Part shown: positions 1 through 11,712 of the stretch, one piece after another | Layout: every line of letters begins with the position of its first letter | How positions within the stretch are numbered: position 1 is the stretch's first letter | Assembly: GCF_021545845.1 (NCBI RefSeq) | Contig: NZ_CP088923.1 | Coordinates: 2,046,001 to 2,110,000, forward strand | DNA: 64,000 nucleotides | Reading direction: 5' to 3' | Source of the DNA: Rhodanobacter thiooxydans | GTDB taxonomy: Bacteria > Pseudomonadota > Gammaproteobacteria > Xanthomonadales > Rhodanobacteraceae | Position numbers and translations under genes: made by a program | Notes under the pieces: model-generated | Databases searched by the model: none | Seen by the model: the letters and a program-made list of their open reading frames with translations, nothing else | What the model was told of the DNA's origin: nothing

Positions 1-459
<459 letters not shown>

Positions 460-465
460 TCACAC

Positions 466-627
466 GAGATTCGGGATTGGGGATTCGGGATTCGGGATTC
501 GCAAGGGCAAAGGCGTGCGGCGCTGCGGTAAATCCCGAATGTCATCCGGGATTCGGTGGGGAAGAGATTCGAAAGGGCGTCAAATGCGCGCGCTTTTCCG
601 AATCCCGGATCCCCAATCCCGAATCCC
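466..627. repeat. Inverted arrays of a GGGATTC heptamer between lpd and sucB
   Basis: Five tandem heptamers of GGGATTC type (with variants GAGATTC and GGGATTG) occupy 466-500. Four units in the opposite orientation (GAATCCC, GGATCCC, CAATCCC, GAATCCC) occupy 600-627. The roughly 100 bp between them holds further scattered copies near 533-570. The two arrays can pair as a long imperfect hairpin within the sucB-lpd intergenic region, so they could affect stability or attenuation of the downstream lpd message; that role is inference. The same heptamer recurs four times in tandem at 40330-40357. Confidence 0.85.
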
Positions 628-635
628 GGGCCTCG

Positions 636-1841
<1,206 letters not shown>

Positions 1842-1925
1842 GGGAATCCTTGAGTTGGTGCGCTCATCCATGATTGCGGAGATCAAGAAGCGGCTATCCT
1901 GGCCGCACTGTTCAGGGAAGCTGCT

Positions 1926-4766
1926 TTATTCCGCGGCGTGGTCGGTACCCACCGAGGCGGCCAGCGCCTGCTCGACGAGCGCCGCCTGTTCCGCAACGTG
2001 GGTGTTGTGGTGGCCGGCGGCAGGTGCCGGCGAGCGCGCACGCCCCGCATAGGAGAGACTGTGCTTGCTGCCGATGCAGGCCTGCAGGTGGTGGCGGATC
2101 TGGAACCAGGCGCCCTGGTTCATCGGTTCCTCCTGGCACCAGATCACTTCCTTGGCGGAAGGATATTTGTCCAGTTCTGCCGTCACTTCCTCGCGCGGGA
2201 ACGGGTACAGCTGCTCGACGCGCGCGATCGCCACGTCGGCCAGCCCGCGCTTCTCCGCTTCCTCCAGCAGGTCGTAGTAGACCCTGCCGGAACACAGCAC
2301 CACGCGCTTGACCTTCTTCGCAGCCAGCTCGCGATGCTCGCCGATCACCAGCTGGAAGTTGCCGTTGGCCAGCTCGTCCAGCGTGGACACCGCCAGCTTG
2401 TAGCGCAGCAGCGACTTCGGCGTCATCACGATCAGCGGCTTGCGCGCGGCACGCAGCATCTGCCGGCGGATCATGTGGAAATTCTGCGCCGGCGTGGTCG
2501 GCACGCAGACCTGCATGTTGTCCATCGCGCACAGCTGCAGGAAGCGCTCCAGACGCGCGGAGGAATGCTCCGGGCCCTGGCCTTCGTAGCCGTGCGGCAG
2601 CAGCAGCACCAGGCCGCACAGGCGGTTCCACTTCGCCTCGCCGGAGCTGATGAACTGGTCGATCACCACCTGCGCGCCGTTGGCGAAGTCGCCGTACTGG
2701 GCTTCCCAGATGTTGAGCGTGTCGGGGTCGGTGGTGGAGTGGCCGTACTCGAACGCCATCACCGCTTCCTCGCTGAGCAGCGAGTCGATCACCTCGACAT
2801 CGGCGCCCCCGCGCACGGTGGCCAGCGGCATCCAGGTGTGTCCGTCCTTCTGGTCGTGCAGCACCGCATGGCGGTGGAAGAAGGTGCCGCGGCTGGAGTC
2901 CTGGCCGACTAGGCGCATGTCGTGGCCGGCATCGACCAGGGTGGCATAGGCCAGGTTCTCGGCGAAGCCCCAGTCGGCCGGCAGCTCGCCCGCGGCCATC
3001 TTGCGGCGGTCGTCGTAGATCTTCGCCACGCGGGCCTGCAGGGTGAGGTCCGCCGGCACGGCGAGGATCTTGCCGGCCAGCTCCAGCAGCTTCGGCTTCG
3101 GCACCGTGGTGTCGGCCGGCATCGACAGCTTGCCACCGAGGAAGCGGGCCCAGTCGACGTGGCCGTCGCGCACCGGCGCGGTGTCCAGCTCGGTCATCGG
3201 CGCGCCGGCTTCCAGCCGCGCGCGATAGGCGTCGAACTGCTTGGCGGCCTCGCCTTCGGCCAGCACGCCTTCCTTCACCAGCTGCTGCTGGTACAGGGCG
3301 CGCGCAGTTGGGCGCTTCTTGATGATCTGGTACATCACTGGCTGGGTGGCGGCCGGCTCATCGGCCTCGTTGTGGCCATGGCGGCGGTAGCAGACCAGGT
3401 CGATCACCACGTCCTTGCGGAACTGCTTGCGGAACGCGTAGGCAAGCCGGGTCACCAGGATCACCGCTTCCGGATCGTCGCCGTTCACGTGCAGCACCGG
3501 CGCATTGACCATCTTGGCCAGGTCGGTGCAGTACATGGTGGAGCGCGCGTCCTGCGGGTTGGAGATGGTGAAGCCGACCTGGTTGTTGATCACGATGTGC
3601 AGGCTGCCGCCGATCTTGAAGCCGCGCGCCTGCGACATGTTGAACAGTTCCATGTTCACGCCCTGGCCGGACAGCGCGGCGTCGCCGTGGATCAGCACGG
3701 CCATCGACTGCGTGTGCGCGGTATCGCGGCGGCGGGTCTGGCGCGCGTGCACCGAGCCGGTCACCACCGGGTTGACGATTTCCAGGTGCGAGGGATTGAA
3801 CGCCAGCGCCACGTGCACGCCGCCCTTGGGCGTCTTGACGTCGGCGGAGAAGCCCATGTGGTACTTCACGTCGCCGGAGTGGGCCGGGTCGTCGGGGTGG
3901 TCGAAGCGGCCTTCGAACTCGTCGAACAGGGTCTTCGGCGGCTTGCCCAGGATGTTGACCAGCACGTTGAGGCGGCCGCGGTGGGCCATGCCGATCACCA
4001 GCTCCTTGATGCCGTTGTCGCCGGCGGCGCGCACCACGTCGTCGAGCATCGGGATCAGGCTGTCGCCGCCTTCCAGCGAGAAGCGCTTCTGGCCGACGTA
4101 CTTGGTGTGCAGGTAGCGCTCCAGGCCCTCGGCGGCGGTGAGGCCGTCCAGCACGCGCTGCTTGCCGGCGTTGTCCAGGCCGCTGCGGCCGGTGGCCTGT
4201 TCGAGCCGGCTGTAGATCCAGTTGCGCTGCTCGTGGTTGCTGATGTGCATGAACTCGGCGCCGATCGTGCTGGCGTAGGTCTTCTTCAGCCGATCCAGCA
4301 GCTCGCGCAGTTTCAGGCGCTGGCCGCCGCCGGCGTAGTTGCCGGTATCGAATTCGGTGTCGAGGTCGGCGTCGGCGAGGCCGTGGAAGGCGAGGCCGAG
4401 GTCCGGCGCGGGCATCTTCTCGGTCAGGCCGAGCGGGTCGAGGTCGGCGGCGAGGTGGCCGCGCGAGCGGTAGGCGGTGAGCAGGCGCAGCACGCCGGCC
4501 TGCTTGCGTGCGTGCTCGTCGCTCACCGGCGCGGCGGCGACGCCGTTGTGGCGCCGCTTCTGCGCCGCCTCGATGCGCGCGATGGCCGCGGCGTGGGAGA
4601 CGTCTCCCGCTTCGCGGCCCTTGAAGGAGGCAAAGTAATCGGCCCATTCGGCCGGTACCGACGAGGTGTCGGCCAGCCAGGCGTCATAGAGGGATTCGAC
4701 GTAATCGGCGTTGCCGCCAGCGAGTTGGGAGGATTCGAAGAACTCGCGAATCAGGTTTGTAGTCAC
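1926..4766 (-). CDS. sucA: 2-oxoglutarate dehydrogenase E1 component
   Basis: Thiamine-diphosphate enzyme that decarboxylates 2-oxoglutarate and succinylates the lipoyl arm of SucB. At 946 residues it has the usual length for the family. The N-terminus (MTTNLIREFFESSQ) carries the short E2-interacting segment, followed by the helical region and the ThDP-binding domain (GDAALSGQGVNMELFNMS, and the HRGRLNVL and RRHGHNEADEPA motifs), the transketolase-like pyrimidine-binding domain (GQDSSRGTFFHRHA) and the C-terminal domain ending near YAGRARSPAPA. It is the first gene of sucA-sucB-lpd. A promoter-like sequence lies about 120 bp upstream. No frameshift or missing motif was seen. Confidence 0.98.
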   Translation of the reverse strand: MTTNLIREFFESSQLAGGNADYVESLYDAWLADTSSVPAEWADYFASFKGREAGDVSHAAAIARIEAAQKRRHNGVAAAPVSDEHARKQAGVLRLLTAYRSRGHLAADLDPLGLTEKMPAPDLGLAFHGLADADLDTEFDTGNYAGGGQRLKLRELLDRLKKTYASTIGAEFMHISNHEQRNWIYSRLEQATGRSGLDNAGKQRVLDGLTAAEGLERYLHTKYVGQKRFSLEGGDSLIPMLDDVVRAAGDNGIKELVIGMAHRGRLNVLVNILGKPPKTLFDEFEGRFDHPDDPAHSGDVKYHMGFSADVKTPKGGVHVALAFNPSHLEIVNPVVTGSVHARQTRRRDTAHTQSMAVLIHGDAALSGQGVNMELFNMSQARGFKIGGSLHIVINNQVGFTISNPQDARSTMYCTDLAKMVNAPVLHVNGDDPEAVILVTRLAYAFRKQFRKDVVIDLVCYRRHGHNEADEPAATQPVMYQIIKKRPTARALYQQQLVKEGVLAEGEAAKQFDAYRARLEAGAPMTELDTAPVRDGHVDWARFLGGKLSMPADTTVPKPKLLELAGKILAVPADLTLQARVAKIYDDRRKMAAGELPADWGFAENLAYATLVDAGHDMRLVGQDSSRGTFFHRHAVLHDQKDGHTWMPLATVRGGADVEVIDSLLSEEAVMAFEYGHSTTDPDTLNIWEAQYGDFANGAQVVIDQFISSGEAKWNRLCGLVLLLPHGYEGQGPEHSSARLERFLQLCAMDNMQVCVPTTPAQNFHMIRRQMLRAARKPLIVMTPKSLLRYKLAVSTLDELANGNFQLVIGEHRELAAKKVKRVVLCSGRVYYDLLEEAEKRGLADVAIARVEQLYPFPREEVTAELDKYPSAKEVIWCQEEPMNQGAWFQIRHHLQACIGSKHSLSYAGRARSPAPAAGHHNTHVAEQAALVEQALAASVGTDHAAE

Positions 4767-4886
4767 GTCACCACCGGCAGGGAAGGGAGGCTTGCGGCCA
4801 TCCGTGTGACCTTTGAGGTCACGGCTTCCGTCCGGTTTTCAAGCCCGACCGGTCGCCCATACGGATGGCTGGGGAGAATCCTGACG

Positions 4887-4917
4887 ATTATAGCCTCTGG
4901 CTGCTGCGACGCGGCAA
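4887..4917 (-). promoter_or_regulatory. Candidate sucA promoter
   Basis: On the minus strand a perfect TATAAT lies at 4892-4887, preceded by TTGCCG at 4917-4912 with a 19-bp spacer. The spacing is long but tolerable for a sigma-70-type promoter. Initiation a few bases downstream would give a leader of about 110 nt before the sucA start at 4766. The assignment rests on the consensus match only. Confidence 0.45.
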
Positions 4918-5058
4918 GCTGCGGGCTGCCCGGAACGCCTTTTCGGCGGGTATCTCCGACGATGGTCTAAGGCGTGTTTTGTCGCACCCGGCGGTTTCCC
5001 GCGATTTGCAGCGTCCGGCACCGTGACACCCGGCTGAACGACCGCTCGACCGGCCCGG

Positions 5059-6009
5059 CTAAAGGCCCAGCGCCTGCAACTCGCTGGCCCGTTCGGCGCG
5101 CTCCCACAGCTCGTCGAAGTGCTGCTGCAGCGGCGCCTGGCTGGCGCGGTCGCGGCGGGCGGCGCGGCCTTGCGCGCGGTCTGCCTCGGGCAGGAACAGG
5201 TAGCCGCCGGCGTCGTTGAGCAGGCAGGCCGAGATGCAGGCGAGGTCGGCTTCCTCCACCGGTGTGCGGACCTGGATCGCGCTGGGCAGGCGCTGCGCCA
5301 GCGCGACCAGCCGGTGGTCGTTGCGCAGGGCGACGGCCGGATCGTGCAGCAGGATACGGATCCGCGCGCCACGGCCGGAAGTCGCGATGCGGCGCAGCTC
5401 GGCCAGTTCTTCCGCGCAGGCATAGCTGTCGTTGCCGAGCAGCGGCAGGTGGATGGACAGCTGGTGGCGTGCGTCGGCCAGCAGCTGCAGGCGGGCGGCG
5501 GCGGTCTCGCTGCGCGTGCCGGCCGGCAGCGCGTCGATGTCGCGTGGCGGCGCGGCTTCCTCCGCCGCTGCGGACAGCGACAGGCGCATCGCCCGGTGTA
5601 TCAGCCCGGCGTCCTCGAACTCCTCGCCGTACGCGACGAAACCCTCGCGCTGGTAGAAACCGAGCGCGCTGACCTGGGCGTCCAGCGCCACTTCCGGCCA
5701 GCCCTGCGCGCGGGCGCGGGCCACCAGCTCACGCAGCAGCACCACGCCGACGCCGCGCCCGCGCCATTCCCGCAGCACGGCCATGCGGCCGATCTTGTGC
5801 GCCGGGGTGAGCCGGCCACAGCCGATCGGCTGGCCGGCCTCGTCGCGGGCCAGCACGTGCCAGCAATCCGCGTCCAGCCCGTCGCGCTCGCGCTGTTCGG
5901 ACACACCCTGTTCGCGGATGAACACCACCTCGCGCAGGTCGAGCAGGGCGCTGCGCTGCTCGGCGCGCGACCAGTCGGCGATCTCGACGTGGAAGTCCTG
6001 CAGTTTCAT
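5059..6009 (-). CDS. GNAT-family N-acetyltransferase with an additional C-terminal domain
   Basis: A 316-residue protein. Residues 1-150 form a GNAT acetyltransferase fold: the acetyl-CoA-binding region reads IGRMAVLREWRGRGVGVVLL (R/Q-x-x-G-x-G/A loop), and later LDAQVSALGFYQREGF and EFEDAGLIHRAM match the ElaA/YjcF-type subgroup. Residues from about 175 to the end form a second conserved-looking domain (LLHDPAVALRNDHRLVALAQR... LLNDAGGYLFLPEAD) that I do not recognise with certainty. The substrate is unknown. The start ATG at 6009-6007 overlaps the stop of roxA (ATGA), implying translational coupling. The longer open frame into roxA is an overlap artefact. Confidence 0.85.
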   Translation of the reverse strand: MKLQDFHVEIADWSRAEQRSALLDLREVVFIREQGVSEQRERDGLDADCWHVLARDEAGQPIGCGRLTPAHKIGRMAVLREWRGRGVGVVLLRELVARARAQGWPEVALDAQVSALGFYQREGFVAYGEEFEDAGLIHRAMRLSLSAAAEEAAPPRDIDALPAGTRSETAAARLQLLADARHQLSIHLPLLGNDSYACAEELAELRRIATSGRGARIRILLHDPAVALRNDHRLVALAQRLPSAIQVRTPVEEADLACISACLLNDAGGYLFLPEADRAQGRAARRDRASQAPLQQHFDELWERAERASELQALGL

Positions 6010-7199
6010 CGCCGGCGGTGTTTGCGCGGCAGCAGCTGGCCATCGTTGACCAGGGCCAGCAGCAGGGCGCATTCGACGGCCTCGGGCTTGCGCTCGATGC
6101 GGAGCGTGCGCTGTTCGCACAGCTGCTGCGCCAGCGCCGGCGTGGCCGGATAGGCCTGGCCGTTGGCGTACAGCGTGCAGCCGGACTTGCCGCGACTCCA
6201 TGCCAGCCGCGACCACGGATGGCGCAGCAGCTGCGCGCCGGCATCGAGCTGCCTGGCCAGCGCGGCCTCGCTCAGCGGCTTGTCCGGTGCAGCGGGTGCC
6301 TGTGCGCTGCGGTAGCGGGTGATGAAGCGGCCGAACCAGTCGCGCAGCAGGTCGTCGCGCAGGGCGGCGGCAAACGGCAGCGCATCCTTCAGGCGTTCGA
6401 TCGCGGCGCGGTCGATTTCGCCGCCCGCGGTGGCCGGTTTCAGGTCCGGGTCGGCGTAGCGCAGTTGCTCCGGCAGGTGTTCGGCGATGTAGTCGGCGAG
6501 GTCGCCGGTCAGCTCGGCCTGCGATGGCGCGCGCATGCCGACGGAGAAGGTCATGCACGGGCCGCCGAACGCCACGCCGTCATGCGGCACGCCAGGTGGC
6601 AGGTACAGCATGTCGCCCGGGTCCAGCAGCCATTCGTGGGTCGGCTCGAACTGCACCAGCTGCTTCAGCTCCACGTCGGGGCGAAACGCCTTCGGCGCCA
6701 GCGGATCGTCGCTGATCGCCCAATGGCGCTGGCCCAGGCCCTGGATCAGGAACACGTCGTACTGGTCGACGTGGGCGCCGACCCCGCCGCCGGGCTCGGC
6801 GTAGGACACCATCACGTCGTCCACCCGCCAGCTCGGCAGAAAGCGGAAGTACTCCAGCAGCTGCGCCACGTCCGCGTCCCACTTGTCGACGTCCTGCACC
6901 AGCAGGGTCCAGTCGCTGTCGGGAGTCCTGGCGAAATCGGCTTCGTCGAGCGGGCCGGACTTGACCTGCCAGCGGTCGCGCTTCGCGTCGTGCACGATCA
7001 GCCGCGCCAGCGCGGTCGGCTCGCAGGCCAGGCCGGCCAGGTCGTCCGGCTGCAGCGGCGGCTGGAAGCCGGGGAGGGCGTGGCGGACCAGCAGCGGGCG
7101 CTTCTGCCAGTAGTCGCGCAGGAAACGGGCGGGCGGCATGCCCAGCGGCTGCTTCGCGGAGCCGCGGACTTCGATCGGAAAGGGGGCCGGCTTGGTCAT
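6006..7199 (-). CDS. roxA: Ribosomal protein uL16 arginine hydroxylase (RoxA/YcfD-type JmjC dioxygenase)
   Basis: Fe(II)/2-oxoglutarate dioxygenase expected to hydroxylate an arginine of ribosomal protein uL16. The 397-residue length is normal for the family. The N-terminal half has the family signature ...RDYWQKRPLLVRHALPGF. The iron ligands are visible as the HxD motif in GAHVDQYDVF (His143, Asp145) and the distal histidine in PPGVPHDGVAF (His206). The C-terminal part contains the winged-helix-like region of the family. The gene follows tauE by 34 bp and its stop codon overlaps the start of the GNAT gene, so the three may be co-transcribed. It also consumes 2-oxoglutarate and lies near the sucAB operon, but no functional link can be claimed from that. 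Confidence 0.92.
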   Translation of the reverse strand: MTKPAPFPIEVRGSAKQPLGMPPARFLRDYWQKRPLLVRHALPGFQPPLQPDDLAGLACEPTALARLIVHDAKRDRWQVKSGPLDEADFARTPDSDWTLLVQDVDKWDADVAQLLEYFRFLPSWRVDDVMVSYAEPGGGVGAHVDQYDVFLIQGLGQRHWAISDDPLAPKAFRPDVELKQLVQFEPTHEWLLDPGDMLYLPPGVPHDGVAFGGPCMTFSVGMRAPSQAELTGDLADYIAEHLPEQLRYADPDLKPATAGGEIDRAAIERLKDALPFAAALRDDLLRDWFGRFITRYRSAQAPAAPDKPLSEAALARQLDAGAQLLRHPWSRLAWSRGKSGCTLYANGQAYPATPALAQQLCEQRTLRIERKPEAVECALLLALVNDGQLLPRKHRRR

Positions 7200-7233
7200 G
7201 CGCGCATTGTAGCGGTGACCGCTGCTGGCGACG

Positions 7234-7986
7234 TCAGTGCAACGCCTTCACCACGTTGCTGAGCCCCAGCCCCAGCACGGCGGTGGCGGCCAGCAGGGTC
7301 GCGGCCCGTGCCGGCATGCGCCGGACCAGCAGGGCACCCAGCGGGGCGGCGGCCATGCCGCCAACGATCAGGCCCAGCACGGCCGTGCCATGCGCCGCGC
7401 CAAGATGCAGCAGGAAGCTGACGCTGGCGGCGGCGCTGACCACGGACTTGGCCAGGTGCACGGTGCCGATCACCGTGCGCGGCGTGGCGCCGCGGGCGAC
7501 CAGGGTGGTCACGGTCAGCGCGCTCCAGCCGCCGCCGGCCACGGCATCGGCGAAGCCGGCGACCAGTCCCAACGGGCGAGTGGCGCGCGGCACTGCGTCA
7601 TCGTGGCCACGGTCGGGCCGGGTTGCCCGCCACAGCAGGAATGCGCCCATGCCCAGCATGTAGATGGTGAGCGCCAGCCGCATCCCGCTGGCCGGGACAT
7701 GGGTGACCACATAGGCGCCGATCACGGCACCGATGGCGCCGGGAATGGCCAGCGTCCAGAACAGCTGCCGCCGCACGTTGCCGGCCACGAGATGGCTGAG
7801 GCCGGAGGCGCCGCAGGTGAAGGTTTCCGCGTAATGCACGCTGGCGCTGGCCACCGCCGGCGGCAGGCCCAGCCCCAGCAGCATCGCCGCGGAGACGACG
7901 CCGTAAGCCATGCCCAACGCACCGTCGACCAGCTGGGCGAGTGCGCCCACGGCGGCAAAGGTGAGGAATTCGGACAACGGGGGCAT
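7234..7986 (-). CDS. TauE/SafE-family anion exporter or permease
   Basis: Inner-membrane protein of about 250 residues with around eight hydrophobic segments and the two-repeat layout of the TauE/SafE (DUF81) family. The start MPPLSEFLTFAAVG is preferred because the first helix (AQLVDGALGMAYGV) follows directly. The open frame continues 33 codons upstream with non-membrane sequence that would run into the cysJ control region. Members move sulfite, sulfoacetate, sulfate or other organic anions. Its divergent position 170 bp from cysJIH favours a role in sulfite or sulfate flux, for example relieving sulfite toxicity, but the substrate is an inference from context. Confidence 0.85.
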   Translation of the reverse strand: MPPLSEFLTFAAVGALAQLVDGALGMAYGVVSAAMLLGLGLPPAVASASVHYAETFTCGASGLSHLVAGNVRRQLFWTLAIPGAIGAVIGAYVVTHVPASGMRLALTIYMLGMGAFLLWRATRPDRGHDDAVPRATRPLGLVAGFADAVAGGGWSALTVTTLVARGATPRTVIGTVHLAKSVVSAAASVSFLLHLGAAHGTAVLGLIVGGMAAAPLGALLVRRMPARAATLLAATAVLGLGLSNVVKALH

Positions 7987-8119
7987 GGGCGGAGGGGCAT
8001 CCGTGCGCGATACGGAAGTGTAGCAAGTATCGGGAACGGGCTCGTTGCGCGGAAATAAGGCCTCGGCATAAGTACATGCCGACATATCCTTTCCCGAGCC
8101 AGCGGTTAAAAAATAATTT

Positions 8120-8143
8120 GGACGTCGAGAAGTATAGATGTCC
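8120..8143 (+). promoter_or_regulatory. Three tandem MetJ-like octamers ahead of cysJ
   Basis: Three adjacent 8-bp units GGACGTCG, AGAAGTAT and AGATGTCC each match the MetJ box consensus AGACGTCT at 6 of 8 positions. MetJ operators in enteric bacteria are tandem arrays of exactly this unit. The array ends 13 bp before the proposed GTG start of cysJ. Related pairs occur between cysB and cysG (13676-13691) and before the aminotransferase at 30948. Whether this organism has MetJ cannot be seen in the window, so another sulfur-responsive regulator is possible. Confidence 0.4.
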
Positions 8144-8156
8144 AGATGGAGTCAGT

Positions 8157-10010
8157 GTGAATACCGTCGCCGTGCCAAACCTTCCAGCGCCAAGCCTCGA
8201 TGCGGACAAGCTTGCCCGGCTGACCCGGGAACTGGAAAGCCTGACTGCCGCCCAGCTGTACTGGATCGCCGCGTGGAGCGCGGCGCAGGCCGAGCAGGTG
8301 CAGCGCGGTGGCGGGGTGACTCCCGCGCCGGCGGGGCAGCCGGCCAGTCGGCTGACGATCGTCTACGGCAGCCAGACCGGCAATGCGAAGCGCATCGCCG
8401 AGCAGCTGGCCAGCCGTGGCGAAGCGGCCGGCCTGCCGGTGCGGCTGCTGCGCGCCGATGCCTACCCGCAGCGCGAGCTGGCGCAGGAACGCCACCTGCT
8501 GCTGGTGATCAGCACCCAGGGCGACGGCGAACCGCCGGACGACGCGCGCGGCCTGTTCGAGTTCATCAGCGGCAAGCGCGCGCCGAAGCTGCCGGCGCTG
8601 CAGTTCGCCGTGCTGGGCCTGGGCGATTCGAGCTACCCGCAGTTCTGCACGATCGGCCGCCAGCTCGACGCTCGCCTGGCTGAGCTGGGCGGCAGCCGTC
8701 TCGCTTCCTTCGGCGAAGCGGACGTGGAGATCGAGGCGGTCGCCGCGCCGTGGGTGGAGCAGGCGCTGGAGCAGGCACGGGAGCAGCTGCGGCAGGCAGG
8801 CGCGCCGGCGCGGGCGACCCCGCTGCACGTGGTGCCGAGCCGCAGCACCTGGTCGCGCGAACAGCCGTTCGCCGCCACCGTGCTGGCCAACCAGCGCATC
8901 GTGGCGCGCGACAGCGCGCGTGACGTGCGCCATGTCGAGCTGTCGCTGGAAGGCTCCGGCCTGCACTACCAGCCGGGCGATGCGCTGGGCGTGTGGCCGC
9001 ACAATCCGCCGGCGCTGGTCGAGCAATGGCTGGAAGTCCTGCAGCTGGACGGCGCGCAGCCGGTGACCCACCAGCAGCGCACGTTGCCGCTGCGGCAGTG
9101 GCTGGGCCGCGAGCGCGAGATCACCCGGCTGCACCGCGGCTTCATCAGTGCGCTGGCGACCGCCGGCGGCCACGACGAACTGGCCAGGCTGCTGCAGCCG
9201 GAGCAGTCGGCGCAGTTCGCGGCGGTGCTGGCCGACGAGCAGCCGATCGACCTGCTGCGCCGCTACCCGGCGCCATGGCAAGCCGAGGCGCTGCTGGCAA
9301 CGCTGCGGCCACTGGCGCCGCGGCTGTACTCGATCGCCTCCAGCACCAAGGCGGTGGGCGAGGAGGTGCACCTGACCGTGGCCGTGGTGGATTACGAAGC
9401 GCACGGCAGCACGCACTGGGGCGCCGCCTCCTCACTACTCGCCGCGACCGGCGAGGACGGCACCCTGCCGGTATTCATCGAGTCGAACGAGCGCTTCCGC
9501 CTGCCGACCGACGGCTCGCGCGACATCATCATGATCGGGCCGGGTACCGGCGTGGCGCCGTTCCGCGCGTTCGTGCAGGAGCGGCGCGAAAGCGGTGCCA
9601 CCGGCCGCAACTGGCTGTTCTTCGGCAACCGCCACTTCGCCAGCGACTTCCTCTACCAGCTGGAGTGGCAACAGGCGTTGAAGGACGGCTCGCTGCACCG
9701 GCTCGACCTGGCGTTCTCGCGGGATCCCGCTTTTTCTGAAAGTCCGCACAAGGAAGTGCGGGGTGTTGCGGTGGAATCGCATAAAACGTATGTCCAGGAT
9801 CGCCTGCGCGAGCACGGCGCCGAGCTGCATGCATGGCTGAAGAACGGCGCGCACCTCTATGTCTGCGGCGATGCGAAGCACATGGCCCGCGACGTGCACG
9901 CCGCACTGGTCGACGTGATCGTGGCCCACGGCAACCAGTCGCCCGAGGAGGCGAACGCCTGGCTCGGCGAACTTCTGCAACAGGGCCGCTACGCCCGCGA
10001 TGTTTATTAA
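8157..10010 (+). CDS. cysJ: Assimilatory sulfite reductase (NADPH) flavoprotein, alpha subunit
   Basis: Passes electrons from NADPH through FAD and FMN to the CysI hemoprotein. About 617 residues. Domains in order: a flavodoxin-like FMN domain ([19 protein letters not shown], about residues 65-210), a connecting and FAD-binding domain (PRLYSIASS), and an NADP-binding domain ([19 protein letters not shown]) ending ...GRYARDVY, the typical CysJ tail. I prefer the GTG at 8157 because GGAG lies 5 bp upstream and the product then begins [12 protein letters not shown] like homologues. An ATG at 8076 in frame would translate through the candidate operator array. First gene of cysJ-cysI-cysH. Confidence 0.96.
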   Translation: MNTVAVPNLPAPSLDADKLARLTRELESLTAAQLYWIAAWSAAQAEQVQRGGGVTPAPAGQPASRLTIVYGSQTGNAKRIAEQLASRGEAAGLPVRLLRADAYPQRELAQERHLLLVISTQGDGEPPDDARGLFEFISGKRAPKLPALQFAVLGLGDSSYPQFCTIGRQLDARLAELGGSRLASFGEADVEIEAVAAPWVEQALEQAREQLRQAGAPARATPLHVVPSRSTWSREQPFAATVLANQRIVARDSARDVRHVELSLEGSGLHYQPGDALGVWPHNPPALVEQWLEVLQLDGAQPVTHQQRTLPLRQWLGREREITRLHRGFISALATAGGHDELARLLQPEQSAQFAAVLADEQPIDLLRRYPAPWQAEALLATLRPLAPRLYSIASSTKAVGEEVHLTVAVVDYEAHGSTHWGAASSLLAATGEDGTLPVFIESNERFRLPTDGSRDIIMIGPGTGVAPFRAFVQERRESGATGRNWLFFGNRHFASDFLYQLEWQQALKDGSLHRLDLAFSRDPAFSESPHKEVRGVAVESHKTYVQDRLREHGAELHAWLKNGAHLYVCGDAKHMARDVHAALVDVIVAHGNQSPEEANAWLGELLQQGRYARDVY

Positions 10011-10011
10011 T

Positions 10012-11712
10012 ATGAGCACGAAACTCTCTCATCTCGAACACATCAAGTCAGCCAGCCGCTACCTGCGCGGCACCATCGCCGAAGGCCTGGCCGACCCGGT
10101 CACCGGCGCGATCGGTGACGACGACAACAAGCTGCTGAAATTCCACGGCAGCTACCAGCAGGACGACCGCGACCTGCGCGAGGAGCGCCGCAAGCAGAAA
10201 CTGGAACCGGCCTACGCCTTCATGCTGCGCGCGCGCCTGCCCAGTGGTGTGGTGACGCCGGCGCAGTGGCTGGTGTTCGACCGCATCGCCCGCGAGCATG
10301 CCAGCGGCACGCTGCGCATCACCACACGGCAGACCTTCCAGTGGCACGGCATCATCAAGCACAAGCTGAAGCCGACCATCGCAGCGATCCACGAGGCGCT
10401 GGCCACCACCATCGCCGCCTGCGGCGACGTGGTGCGCAACGTGGTGAGCACGGCGAACCCGGTAGAGTCCGCCGCGCATGCCGAGGCGTATGCCTGGGCC
10501 ACGCGGCTCTCGACCGAACTGGCGCCGAAGACGCGCGCCTATCACGAGATCTGGCTGGACGGCGAGAAGCTGCACGGCGATCCCGTGGCAGAGAGCGAGC
10601 CGCTGTACGGCGCCACCTACCTGCCGCGCAAGTTCAAGATCGGCCTGGCGATCCCGCCGCTCAACGACATCGACGTGTTCGCGCAGGATCTGGGCCTGAT
10701 CGCGATCGTCGAGCAGGGCACGCTGCGCGGCTTCAACATTGCCGTCGGCGGCGGCATGGGCGCCACCCATGGCGACGCCAGCACCTACCCGCGGCTGGCC
10801 AACGTGATCGGCTTCGCCACGCCGGAACAATTGTTCGGCGTGGCCGAGGCGGTGATCGGCATCCAGCGCGACTGGGGCGACCGCGCCGAACGCCAGCATG
10901 CGCGACTGAAATACACGCTCGACCGGCACGGCCTGGACGCATTCAAGGCCGAGCTGGAGGCGCGCCTGGGCTACGCGCTGGCCGCGCCGCGCGCGTACCG
11001 CTTCGAACACAACGGCGACCGCTACGGCTGGGTCGAGGGCCACGACGGCCGCTGGCATCTCACCCTGCACATCGAATCAGGCCGGCTCGCGGACACGGGC
11101 GAGCGGCGCTGGCTCAGCGGCCTGCGCGAGCTGGCGAAGGTGCATGCCGGCGATTTCCGCCTGACCTGCAACCAGAACGTGATCGTGGCGAACGTCGCCG
11201 CGGCCGAGCGCGAGCGCATCGACGCGATCGTGCGCGAGCATGGGCTTGACGGCTACCGCAAGCAGAGTGCGATCCGCCGCCACGCGATCGCCTGCGTGGC
11301 GCTGCCCACCTGCGGCCTGGCGATGGCCGAAAGCGAGCGCTACCTGCCGGCGCTGCTGCCGAAGCTGGAGGCCCTGCTCGAACATCACGGCCTGGCCGAT
11401 GCCCCGATCCTGCTGCGTTTGTCCGGTTGCCCGAATGGCTGCTCGCGGCCGTACCTGGGCGAGATCGCCCTGGTCGGTCGCGGGCCGGGCCGCTACGACC
11501 TGCGCCTGGGCGCCGATTTCAGCGGCCAGCGGCTGAACCAGGTCTATCGCGAGAACGTGGACGAAGCGGCGATCCTCGCCGCGCTCGATCCGTTGTTCGC
11601 CCGCTACGCCGCGGAACGCGCGGCCGGGGAAGGCTTCGGCGATTTCCTGCTGCGCGCCGGCATCCTGGCGCCGCTGCCGTCGCGGCGCATTCCGTCGGAG
11701 CTGGTAGCGTGA
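10012..11712 (+). CDS. cysI: Assimilatory sulfite reductase hemoprotein, beta subunit
   Basis: Reduces sulfite to sulfide with six electrons at a coupled siroheme-[4Fe-4S] centre. The protein has 566 residues. The cluster ligands are visible as C-x5-C ([11 protein letters not shown], Cys428 and Cys434) and C-x3-C ([10 protein letters not shown], Cys473 and Cys477). The duplicated ferredoxin-like half-domains are present ([13 protein letters not shown] early, [13 protein letters not shown] late). I chose ATG 10012 ([12 protein letters not shown]), one base after the cysJ stop. An alternative ATG at 10000 overlaps cysJ, and neither has an obvious ribosome-binding site, suggesting coupling to cysJ. 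Siroheme would be supplied by CysG at 13815. Confidence 0.97.
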   Translation: MSTKLSHLEHIKSASRYLRGTIAEGLADPVTGAIGDDDNKLLKFHGSYQQDDRDLREERRKQKLEPAYAFMLRARLPSGVVTPAQWLVFDRIAREHASGTLRITTRQTFQWHGIIKHKLKPTIAAIHEALATTIAACGDVVRNVVSTANPVESAAHAEAYAWATRLSTELAPKTRAYHEIWLDGEKLHGDPVAESEPLYGATYLPRKFKIGLAIPPLNDIDVFAQDLGLIAIVEQGTLRGFNIAVGGGMGATHGDASTYPRLANVIGFATPEQLFGVAEAVIGIQRDWGDRAERQHARLKYTLDRHGLDAFKAELEARLGYALAAPRAYRFEHNGDRYGWVEGHDGRWHLTLHIESGRLADTGERRWLSGLRELAKVHAGDFRLTCNQNVIVANVAAAERERIDAIVREHGLDGYRKQSAIRRHAIACVALPTCGLAMAESERYLPALLPKLEALLEHHGLADAPILLRLSGCPNGCSRPYLGEIALVGRGPGRYDLRLGADFSGQRLNQVYRENVDEAAILAALDPLFARYAAERAAGEGFGDFLLRAGILAPLPSRRIPSELVA

